Of a stretch of 64,000 nt of DNA, positions 38,345 to 46,574 are shown piece after piece. Every line of letters begins with the position of its first letter. The stretch's first letter is position 1. The stretch is from Myxococcota bacterium (lineage in GTDB: Bacteria > Myxococcota_A > Polyangia > Polyangiales > Polyangiaceae), in contig CAUJFL010000092.1 in assembly GCA_963169165.1 (NCBI GenBank), forward strand, positions 1 to 64,000, given 5' to 3'. Below the pieces are notes generated by a model, which had not been told where the DNA came from, searched no databases, and saw nothing but the letters and a program-made list of their open reading frames with translations. Both the position numbers and the translations under genes were made by a program.

Positions 38345-39400
38345 TCAGCGCGCGCCGAGCGTCGAGAGAAAGTCGGCGATCTTCGACAGCGGCAGCACCT
38401 CGTTCGCGAGGCCCGCGCGCACCACGGCGCCAGGCATCCCGTACACGACCGCGCTCTCCTCGCTCTCGGCGACGACGAGCCCGCCCGCCTCGCGGATCGC
38501 GCGCGCGCCCGCCAGGCCGTCGTCTCCCATGCCCGTCAGCACGACGCCGCACACGTCGAGCGCGGGAGCCGCGAGCTGGGCGACGCTGCGGAGCAGGCGA
38601 TCGGCGCTGGGGACGTAGCGATCGTTCGTGCCCGGCGCGCCCGTCCGCAGCCGGAGCTCGGCGCCCACGCGGACGATCTCCATGCACTGGCGACCGGGGC
38701 ACACGTAGCCGCGCTGCGCCGCCACGAGGTCGCCCTCCTGCCCCTCGGTGACGCGAAAGGAGCCCCGCTTGTCGAGCCGCTCGGCGAACGTCCGCGTGAA
38801 CTTGTCGGGCATGTGCTGCGCCACCAGCACGGAGGCGGGGAGCCGCGGCGACAGCCTGGAGAACACCTCGAGCAGCGCCGTCGGCCCGCCGGTGCTCGAG
38901 GCGACGCCGATGACGAGCCTCGGGGTGCCGCTCGGTTGCTCGCTCGGGGGCGGTGTCTCCCGTGGGCGCACGCTGCGCGCTTCGGGGGCCGCGCGCCGCA
39001 GGTTGCGGACGAGGCGCACCTTCTCGAGCAGCTCGGTGCGCACGTCGGCGCCCTCGGGGGCGACCTGGCGCTCGGGCTTCGCGACGAAATCGATGGCGCC
39101 GAGCTCGAGCGCCTTGAAGACGTTCTCCTTCTGGCTGTAGCTCGACACGACGATCACCGGCGTCGGCTGCTTGGCCATCAGGATCCGCAGGAAGGTGAAG
39201 CCATCCATGCGCGGCATCTCGAGGTCGAGCGTGATGACGTCGGGCTTCAGCTGCGCGACGAGCCGCAGCGCCTCGTCGCCGTCGGACGCCTTGCCGATGA
39301 CCTCGGCGTCGTCGCTCCCCGCGAAGATCTCGGCGATGTTTCGGCGGTTGAACGCCGAGTCGTCGACGACCAGCACCCCCAGCTTCTTCTTGTCGTTCAT
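38345..39400 (-). CDS. cheB: Chemotaxis response regulator protein-glutamate methylesterase
   Basis: REC: VLVVDDSAFNRR...VITLDLEMPRMDG; methylesterase: GVASSTGGPTAL, VAQHMPDKFT, GMGDDGLAGA. Confidence 0.96.
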   Translation of the reverse strand: MNDKKKLGVLVVDDSAFNRRNIAEIFAGSDDAEVIGKASDGDEALRLVAQLKPDVITLDLEMPRMDGFTFLRILMAKQPTPVIVVSSYSQKENVFKALELGAIDFVAKPERQVAPEGADVRTELLEKVRLVRNLRRAAPEARSVRPRETPPPSEQPSGTPRLVIGVASSTGGPTALLEVFSRLSPRLPASVLVAQHMPDKFTRTFAERLDKRGSFRVTEGQEGDLVAAQRGYVCPGRQCMEIVRVGAELRLRTGAPGTNDRYVPSADRLLRSVAQLAAPALDVCGVVLTGMGDDGLAGARAIREAGGLVVAESEESAVVYGMPGAVVRAGLANEVLPLSKIADFLSTLGAR

Positions 39401-40278
39401 CGGACCCCCTTCTTCGGCTCGGAGTCGGTCGGTGGGCGTCGGTACACGAACGTGTCCGCGAGCTGCACGGGCTCGAACGGCCCCGGCTCGGCGAGCAGCG
39501 ACTCGGAGTGGCCGAGCATCAGGAAGCCCCCCGGCACGAGCCGCTCGAACAACAAGCCGAGCACCGCCTTTCTCGCCTCGGGCACGAGGTAGATGAGCAG
39601 GTTGCGGCAGAACACGGCGTCCGCGCGGCCGACCACGCTCGCGCGCACCTCGTCGAGCAGGTTGAGCTGGGAGAACGTGCACATGTCCTGCAGGTGACCT
39701 CGGACGCGCGCGCCGTCCTCGTGCGGCTCGAAGCTCGACGAGGCGGCGAGCCCGGGCGAGCCGCGGAACGAGCCCTTGCCGTAGACCGCGCGCCGCGCGA
39801 ACGCGACGCAGCGCTTCGACAGATCGGTGCCGAGCACGCGGAGGTCCCAACCCTCGAGGTCGGGCGCCTCGGACAGCAGGATCGCGAGCGAGTAGGCCTC
39901 TTCGCCCGTGGCGCAGCCCGCGCTCCAGACGGTCAGCCGACGCCGCGACGCCGCGAGCTCTCGGAGCCTTGGCACGATCTCGCGGCTGAACGCGGTCAGC
40001 TGGTACTCTTCTCGAAAGAAGTAGGTCTCGTGCGTCGTGACGAGGTCGAGCGCCTCCTCGATCTCGCGGCGAGCCGCCGGGGTGTCGCGCCGCAGCAGGT
40101 CGGCGTACCCGCCGAACGTCTCGGCGCCGGTCGCGATCACGCGATCGCGCAGCTTGCGCTCGATCGCAGGCCGCGCGTCCTCGCCGAGCGCCAGCCCGGC
40201 CACCTCCCGGAAGAGCTCGACGAGGCGCCCGGCGTCGTGCGCGTCGAGCGTGGGCGGCTGGGAGGGGACGGGCTTCAT
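39397..40278 (-). CDS. cheR: Chemotaxis protein methyltransferase
   Basis: LVTTHETYFFRE; VWSAGCATGEEAYSLAILL; VLGTDLS; AVFCRNLLIYL; FLMLGHSESL. Confidence 0.96.
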   Translation of the reverse strand: MKPVPSQPPTLDAHDAGRLVELFREVAGLALGEDARPAIERKLRDRVIATGAETFGGYADLLRRDTPAARREIEEALDLVTTHETYFFREEYQLTAFSREIVPRLRELAASRRRLTVWSAGCATGEEAYSLAILLSEAPDLEGWDLRVLGTDLSKRCVAFARRAVYGKGSFRGSPGLAASSSFEPHEDGARVRGHLQDMCTFSQLNLLDEVRASVVGRADAVFCRNLLIYLVPEARKAVLGLLFERLVPGGFLMLGHSESLLAEPGPFEPVQLADTFVYRRPPTDSEPKKGVR

Positions 40279-40739
40279 GGAGTGGCCTCGACCGCGGCGG
40301 ACACGACGCCGAGCTTCTCGAGGTCGAGCACGAACGTGCGGCGCTCGCCCTGTGTGGCGACGCCGACCAGCGCGCGTCGAGCGGCGTACGCGCCGAGCTC
40401 GGGGGGCGGCCTCAGCTCGGCCCCGCGCGTGCCGAACACGTCGGTCACCGCGTCGACGACGAGCGCGACCAGCCCGCGCGGGGTGCGCGCGACGATCCAC
40501 TTCGAGCGCGGCGCCTCTCCCTGCACCCCGAAGCTCGCGCGCAGATCGACGACCGGCACGACGTCGCCGCGAAATTCGGTGACCCCGAGCACGTGCTCTG
40601 GCAGCCGCGGCAAGCGATCGAGCGGGAGCGGGTTGACGATCTGCACGACCTTCGAGATGTCGATCGCGTAGCCCACCTCGCCGAGGGTGAAGCCGACGAG
40701 GCTCTTCTGCGGGTTGGAGGCGGCGCGGTCGCGCGGCAT
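40275..40739 (-). CDS. cheW: CheW-like adaptor protein (1)
   Basis: FTLGEVGYAIDISKVVQIVNPLPLDRLPRLPEHVLGVTEFRGDVVPVVDLRASFG. Confidence 0.92.
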   Translation of the reverse strand: MPRDRAASNPQKSLVGFTLGEVGYAIDISKVVQIVNPLPLDRLPRLPEHVLGVTEFRGDVVPVVDLRASFGVQGEAPRSKWIVARTPRGLVALVVDAVTDVFGTRGAELRPPPELGAYAARRALVGVATQGERRTFVLDLEKLGVVSAAVEATP

Positions 40740-41239
40740 CAGAGCACCTTCAGCACGGCGGCCAGCGACAGCAGGATCAGCAGCTGATCACCTTGTCGTC
40801 CGAGCCCGACCACGTGCTCCGACACGGTGCCGCCGAGCGCGGTCGCGGGCTCGATCTCTTGCTCGGCTAGCCGCACGACGTTGAGCACCTCGTCGACGAG
40901 GAGACCGATCGTCTCGTCGTGCGGCGCGCGGACGAGCAGCACGCGGGCGCGGCGCACGCTCGCGGGAGCGACCGGCCTCGCGCGCTTGCCGAAGCAGACG
41001 CCGAGATCGAGCACCGTCACGAGCATGCCGCGGACGCTCGAGATCCCCAGCACGGCGCGCGGCGCCCGCGGGACGAACGTGGTCGACGGCGGCGACAGCA
41101 GCTCGCGCACGTCGGCGAGGGGCAGCGCGAAGACCTCGTCCGCGACGCGGAACGCGAGGTGCTCGGTGACGTGCTCCCACTCGAGCGAGTGGGCGCGCCG
41201 CGCGAGGCGAGCTGCCGGGGTGCGCGCGAGATCGGCCAC
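40739..41239 (-). CDS. CheW-like adaptor protein (2)
   Basis: FRVADEVFALPLADVRELLSPPSTTFVPRAPRAVLGISSVRGMLVTVLDLGVCFG; IGLLVDEVLNVV. Confidence 0.9.
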   Translation of the reverse strand: MADLARTPAARLARRAHSLEWEHVTEHLAFRVADEVFALPLADVRELLSPPSTTFVPRAPRAVLGISSVRGMLVTVLDLGVCFGKRARPVAPASVRRARVLLVRAPHDETIGLLVDEVLNVVRLAEQEIEPATALGGTVSEHVVGLGRQGDQLLILLSLAAVLKVL

Positions 41240-41242
41240 GGG

Positions 41243-43354
41243 TCACGCCGATGATGCCACGTCCTTCAGGCGTGAATCCGTCTTTCGAGCCTCGCCGCCG
41301 CTCATCGCCTCGTCGATCAGCGCGGGCGCGTCGAGCACCAGGCCCACGCGCTGATCGCCGAGCGACGCCGCCCCCGCGAAGCCCCGCACGCCCGCGAGCG
41401 AGCGCCCGAGCGGCTTGATCACGATGTCCTGCTGGCCCTCGAGGAAATCGACCACGACGCCCAGGCGCCGCGCCCCCGCCGACACGACCAGCACGAACCG
41501 GCTGCGGCCCCGCGGCCGCGCGGTCAGCTCGAAGAGCGCGTGCAGGTGCACGAGCGGCAGCGACGCTCCGCGCAGCGTCATCACCTCGCGCCCGTCGACC
41601 GTCCTGCTCGCCGCCGGATCGTACGCGAGGGCCTCCTCGACCGCCGACAGCGGCACCGCGAACGTCTGGCCGCCAGCCTCGACCAGCAGCGACGAGAGGA
41701 TCGCGAGCGTGATCGGCAGGGTCACCGTCATCTTGGTGCCGATCCCTGGCTCGCTCTGCACATCGATCACGCCGCCCAGGCGGGAGATGTTGGTCTTGAC
41801 CACGTCCATCCCCACGCCGCGCCCCGCGAGCATGTCGGCCTGGCCCTTCGTCGAGAACCCCGGCAAGAAGATGAGCCCGAGCAGCGCGCGATCGTCGAGC
41901 TCGGCTGCGCCCGTCTCGTCGAGGAGCCCACGCGCGAGCGCGATCTCGCGGATCCGCGCCCGATCGATGCCGCGCCCGTCGTCCTCGATCTCGATCCAGA
42001 CGTGGCTGCCCTTCTGGAACGCGTTGATCGCGATCGTGCCGACCTCGGGCTTCCCTAGCGCCACGCGATCATTGATCTGCTCGATGCCGTGATCGATCGC
42101 GTTGCGGACCATGTGCATCAGCGGATCGCTCAGCTCTTCGACGATCAGCTTGTCGAGCTCCGTCTCGGCGCCGGTGATCACGAGGCTCACCTGCTTGCCG
42201 GCCTCGCGCGACGCCTGGCGCGCGACGCGCCCGAGCTTGTCGAAGATCTGCCCGATCGGGACCATCCGCACCTCGAGGATGCCGTCCTGCACCTCGCCGA
42301 GGTGCCGCTCGAAGCTCCGCTGCAGCCGGTACAGCTCGAACCCCAGCTCGCGGAGCGACGGGTTCGCGCGGACGCGCTCGGTGATGCGGGCGAGCGACGA
42401 GCGCACGATCGAGAGCTCGCCGACCACGTTCATCAGCGAGTCGAGCTTGCGGATGTCGACGCGCACCGTCTGGGACACCGATCGCAGCGACAGCCCCGCC
42501 GCGCCGCCCTCTGCCGCGGCGACCGGCTCGTCGAGCTCCTCGCGCGCGCGCGGCGACAGCTCTGCGTCCTCGGCGCGCGACCGGGGCGGCGCGTCGGTCG
42601 GGTCTCGGCGACGGTCGACCTCCTCGACCGTCACGCGCTCGCGCTGCAGCGTCGCCGTGATCTCCTCGTGCGTCGCCCGCGAGGCCAGCAGCAGCTCGAG
42701 CTCGATGCTCTCTGCGTCTCCGCCGTCGCCGGTAGGCAGGTACGTGACGATCTCGCCGAGCGGCTTCGCGCGGGCCTTGAGCGTCTCGAGCTCCTCGTCG
42801 ATCGTCAGCAGGTTGAAGCTCGCGCGGACCCGGAACAGCGAGAAGCCGCTCGAGATGCAGGTCCGCAGGCGGTGCTCCTCGTACTCGGTCAGCACCGCGA
42901 GCAGGCTCGGATCGAGATCGTACGCCGCCGAATCGCGCGCGCCCGGCGCGACGCTGCGGCGGACCGCCTTCGCGAGGTCGGCGAGGAACTTGTCCGCCGC
43001 GCCGAACAGCGACTCGTCCGGCTCTCGCTCGAGCGTCAGGAGCTGGCCGTAGACGTCGAGCGCGCGGAACAGGAGATCGAGCACCTCTCGCGTCAGCTCG
43101 ACGCGGCCGAGCCGCAGGTCGTCGAGCACCTCCTCGAGATCGTGCGAGAGCGTCGCCATGCGCGACGCCCCGAACAGCCCCGCGAGCCCCTTCAGCGTGT
43201 GGACCCCGCGAAAGACGTCGTTGACCAGCTCGGGCGACGACTGGCCCCGCCGCGCCACCTCGTCGAGCGCGAGGAGATCCCGCGAGAGGCCCTCGACGAT
43301 CTCCTGCGCTTCGGAGAAGAACTCCTCGCGCGCCTTGTCGGTCACATCCGCCAC
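41243..43354 (-). CDS. cheA: Chemotaxis histidine kinase CheA
   Basis: HPt FRGVHTLKGLAGLFG; N box HMVRNAIDHGIE; DDGRGID; GRGVGMDVVKTNI; C-terminal CheW-like regulatory domain. Confidence 0.96.
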   Translation of the reverse strand: MADVTDKAREEFFSEAQEIVEGLSRDLLALDEVARRGQSSPELVNDVFRGVHTLKGLAGLFGASRMATLSHDLEEVLDDLRLGRVELTREVLDLLFRALDVYGQLLTLEREPDESLFGAADKFLADLAKAVRRSVAPGARDSAAYDLDPSLLAVLTEYEEHRLRTCISSGFSLFRVRASFNLLTIDEELETLKARAKPLGEIVTYLPTGDGGDAESIELELLLASRATHEEITATLQRERVTVEEVDRRRDPTDAPPRSRAEDAELSPRAREELDEPVAAAEGGAAGLSLRSVSQTVRVDIRKLDSLMNVVGELSIVRSSLARITERVRANPSLRELGFELYRLQRSFERHLGEVQDGILEVRMVPIGQIFDKLGRVARQASREAGKQVSLVITGAETELDKLIVEELSDPLMHMVRNAIDHGIEQINDRVALGKPEVGTIAINAFQKGSHVWIEIEDDGRGIDRARIREIALARGLLDETGAAELDDRALLGLIFLPGFSTKGQADMLAGRGVGMDVVKTNISRLGGVIDVQSEPGIGTKMTVTLPITLAILSSLLVEAGGQTFAVPLSAVEEALAYDPAASRTVDGREVMTLRGASLPLVHLHALFELTARPRGRSRFVLVVSAGARRLGVVVDFLEGQQDIVIKPLGRSLAGVRGFAGAASLGDQRVGLVLDAPALIDEAMSGGEARKTDSRLKDVASSA

Positions 43355-43464
43355 GCCGCCGTCGACGATAGCGGAACCCGCGGCGCGACGGAGCGCGACG
43401 GCCCGGATCGCCGTTGACCCGGCGACCTGGGCGTTCTAGTCACACTGTAACGAGGTCGGTCGCC

Positions 43465-44073
43465 ATGCCCGTGCAAGTCCCGCAGGTTCGTATCCTCGTC
43501 GTCGATGACGACAAGGCCATCTGTGAGTACGTCCAGACCGTCCTCGAGAAGGACGGCTACTCGGTCAAGACCCTGAGCAACCCGCTCGCCGCCGAAGAAG
43601 AGGTGCGCCACGGCGATTTTCACCTGATCTTGCTCGATCTGATGATGCCGAAGCTCGACGGCATCGAGGTCCTGAAGAAGATCCGCAAGCTCGACAGCGA
43701 CGTGGCCGTCGTGATCTTCACCGGGTTCCCGACGCTGGACACCGCGGTCGCCGGCATGAAGCTCGACATCGTCGACTACATCAAGAAGCCCTTCCAGGTC
43801 GAAGATCTCCGCGAGGTCGTCGCCCGCGTGATGAAGAAGAAGGGCCTCGCGCGCACGCCCGAGGAGCAGCTCCACAAGGTGATCGGCGACACGATCCGCA
43901 ACATGCGCAAGGATCAGAAGCTGACCTTGAAGCAGATGAGCAAGCGCACGGGGCTGTCGGTGTCGCTGCTGTCGCAGATCGAGCGCGCCGAGTCCTCCGC
44001 GTCGATCCAGAGCCTCTACAAGATCGCGTGCGCGTTCAACGCGCGCATCCAGGATCTGTTCGGCGAGCTCTGA
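43465..44073 (+). CDS. Receiver-domain protein fused to XRE/Cro-type helix-turn-helix
   Basis: REC: ILVVDDDKAICEYV...LILLDLMMPKLDGIEVL...IKKPF; HTH: IRNMRKDQKLTLKQMSKRTGLSVSLLSQIERAESSASIQSLYKIACAF. Confidence 0.93.
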   Translation: MPVQVPQVRILVVDDDKAICEYVQTVLEKDGYSVKTLSNPLAAEEEVRHGDFHLILLDLMMPKLDGIEVLKKIRKLDSDVAVVIFTGFPTLDTAVAGMKLDIVDYIKKPFQVEDLREVVARVMKKKGLARTPEEQLHKVIGDTIRNMRKDQKLTLKQMSKRTGLSVSLLSQIERAESSASIQSLYKIACAFNARIQDLFGEL

Positions 44074-44107
44074 GCGAGCGCCTCGGCGTGGACAGTCGCG
44101 GCGCGTC

Positions 44108-45154
44108 GTGAGAAGAGCCGGTCGCTTGCGACGCTCCGTCCGCTCACCCTCCCTGCTCGCGCTGTGCGCCGCGCTCTCGGCGTGCGGCTCGACGCCCGCC
44201 GACACCACGTTCGCGCCGTACACCGATCTTCACGTCGATCCCGAGACGTTCCGTGGCGAGCTGCCCTGCGGCACCGCGCCGGGCGCGATGCGCTCGTACG
44301 TCGTCAAGCTCTGGGACGTCACGGGTCAGGCCGCGGTCGACCTCACCGGCGCGACCCCGATCATCGTGTCGCAGCCCACCCAGTGCGCGCAGTCGGCGGC
44401 CTTCTCGGTCGTGCAGCCGGGGAGCTTCTACGTGGGGACCATCGACGCCTACGACATCCCGAGGCCGTGCCTCGACGCGGCGTCCTGCGGCGCCGTCACG
44501 GCGCCCGTGGCGTCGACCGACTGCGGCTTCGGCAAGGGGCCAGAGGTGCCTCCGCCCCCGCCGCTCGAGGGAGAGGTGTTCGGGCCGCCCGACGCGACCC
44601 AGTCGATCTACCTCCGACGGGTGCTGCTGCGCGGCTGTCGAGCGATGCAGCGCGCGTCCTCTGCGGCGACGTCTTCCACGCGCGCGCTCGTCGCGGGCGT
44701 CGGGTGCGGGACGGGCGTCGACCAGGTCGAGCGGCTGAAGATCGTGCGGGCGGATGCGGCGACGTTCGATTTGTTGTGCGGCGATCCGCTGCCGCTCGCG
44801 ACGGTCGGCGCGACCGGCTCGCGCGCGTCGATCTTCGCCTACGCGCCGCAGGCCGAGTCGCCGCGCTGGGGGACCACCTGCGAGGTGGGCGCGACCGCGC
44901 TCGCCTGCGCGCCGCTGTCCGATCGCGGCGCGATCGTCGTCCGTGGCGCGGACGTGTGCGGGGGCGCCACGGGTGATTTTCATGTGCGCGCCGTGGGCGG
45001 CGCCGCCGAGGCCACCGCGCCGTGCGCTGGCGAGGCGTCCCTGGCGAGCCTGCCGGTCGCGGCCTACACGCTGCTCGTCGACGGCGGGGGTCAGGCGTCG
45101 TGCAAGGCCGTCGTGTCACCCGGGCAACAGACCGTCGCCACCTGCGTCCGCTAG
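44108..45154 (+). CDS. Lipoprotein of unknown function
   Basis: Lipobox LCAALSACGS; secreted Cys-containing protein. Confidence 0.68.
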   Translation: MRRAGRLRRSVRSPSLLALCAALSACGSTPADTTFAPYTDLHVDPETFRGELPCGTAPGAMRSYVVKLWDVTGQAAVDLTGATPIIVSQPTQCAQSAAFSVVQPGSFYVGTIDAYDIPRPCLDAASCGAVTAPVASTDCGFGKGPEVPPPPPLEGEVFGPPDATQSIYLRRVLLRGCRAMQRASSAATSSTRALVAGVGCGTGVDQVERLKIVRADAATFDLLCGDPLPLATVGATGSRASIFAYAPQAESPRWGTTCEVGATALACAPLSDRGAIVVRGADVCGGATGDFHVRAVGGAAEATAPCAGEASLASLPVAAYTLLVDGGGQASCKAVVSPGQQTVATCVR

Positions 45155-46548
45155 TCGCGCGGCGCCACCGCGCCGGGGCGGGCTTCGCCGAGCTGGCCGC
45201 GGTCGTTGAGCCCGAAGCACGCGACCTCGCCGTCGAGCGACAGCGCGCACGTGTGGCGGCTCCCCGCGGTGATCGCGCCGATCCGCGCGACCTCGAGCAC
45301 CCGGCGGGGCTCGTGCGTCGTGACGAAGCCGCCGTCGCCCAGCTGTCCGTCCTGGTCCCAGCCCCAGCACCGCGCCTCGTCGCCGTCGACCCGCGCGCAG
45401 GTGTGCCCGTTGCCGGCGGTGAGGGAGAGCGCGCGCAGCCCGTCGATGCGGGTCGGCGTGAGGACCTCCGCGCGCGCGGGCTGACCTGCCTGCCCGTCCT
45501 GGTTCCGGCCCCAGCACGACACGCTCCCAGCTCCGTCGCGGATGCAGGCGTGCTCGCGCCCGACCGCGAGCTCGACCGCACCGGCGCGCCAGGCGACGAC
45601 CGGGCGACGATTGGGAGCCTTGTTGCCGCCGCCGAGCTGTCCGTGATCGTTGAGCCCCCAGCAGACGACCTTGCCGCCCGTCACAAGCGCGCACGTCGTG
45701 TCGAGGCCCGCGCCGAGGGCGACCGCGCCCTCGACGGCGACCGACGCGGGCGCGCGCGACGTCTCCACGCCGAAATTTCCCCAGCAGACGACGCCTCGGT
45801 CGCGCGTGATGGCGCACGTATGGCGCATCCCGGCGGCGACCGCGATGGCGGACACGCCCGGCACGACCGCGGGCCTCCACGGGGCCTCGTCGGCCACGCC
45901 TCGCTCGCCGTGCGTGTCGCTCCCCCAGCAGGCGATCTCGCCGCCCTCGAGGACCGCGCACGTGTGGTCGCCGCCGGCAGAGAGCGCGGTGGCCCTCGCG
46001 GGGAGCGGCACGGCGCGCGCGCCGACGGACAGATCCGCCGCCTCCGCGCCCAGCTGCCCCGCGTCGTTCGAGCCCCAGCACCTCACCTCGCCGCTCGACG
46101 TTCGCGCACACGTGTGGTGCCGCCCCGCGCTGAGGGCCACGATGTGCACGCACGCGCCCCGCGCGTCGCACGTGCCGCCGCGCTCGCACGCCGAACCCTC
46201 ACGGGCTGGCTGCTCGACCGGGGCCCCGCGCTGGCACGCGCGCACGCGGCACGCGGCGCCGCTGGGGACGGCGGGCACGTCGGCCAGATCCTCGCGCGAG
46301 ACGAGCGCGCCGCCCTCGCACGCTGCGCGCCGACAGTCTCCGGCGACCTGCTGGTCGTCGGGCAGCGGTCCGGGGGGCAGGGACCTCGTGACGCACCGCC
46401 CGGCCTCGCACGCGCGCCGGGCGCACGGACCCGCTTCACCGCAGTCGCCGTGTCCCGCGCACTCGGCGGCGGCGGGGCGAGGCGCGCCGGGCGGTGGACC
46501 CGACGCGCACGACGCGAGCCACACGAACACCAGCCACATCGAGCGCAT
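45151..46548 (-). CDS. RCC1-repeat lipoprotein
   Basis: Lipobox VWLASCAS; repeated GxxHTCA...VxCWGxNxxGQLG blades. Confidence 0.88.
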   Translation of the reverse strand: MRSMWLVFVWLASCASGPPPGAPRPAAAECAGHGDCGEAGPCARRACEAGRCVTRSLPPGPLPDDQQVAGDCRRAACEGGALVSREDLADVPAVPSGAACRVRACQRGAPVEQPAREGSACERGGTCDARGACVHIVALSAGRHHTCARTSSGEVRCWGSNDAGQLGAEAADLSVGARAVPLPARATALSAGGDHTCAVLEGGEIACWGSDTHGERGVADEAPWRPAVVPGVSAIAVAAGMRHTCAITRDRGVVCWGNFGVETSRAPASVAVEGAVALGAGLDTTCALVTGGKVVCWGLNDHGQLGGGNKAPNRRPVVAWRAGAVELAVGREHACIRDGAGSVSCWGRNQDGQAGQPARAEVLTPTRIDGLRALSLTAGNGHTCARVDGDEARCWGWDQDGQLGDGGFVTTHEPRRVLEVARIGAITAGSRHTCALSLDGEVACFGLNDRGQLGEARPGAVAPRD

Positions 46549-46574
46549 CGCGCGTCAGCGTAGCGAAAGAGCGG

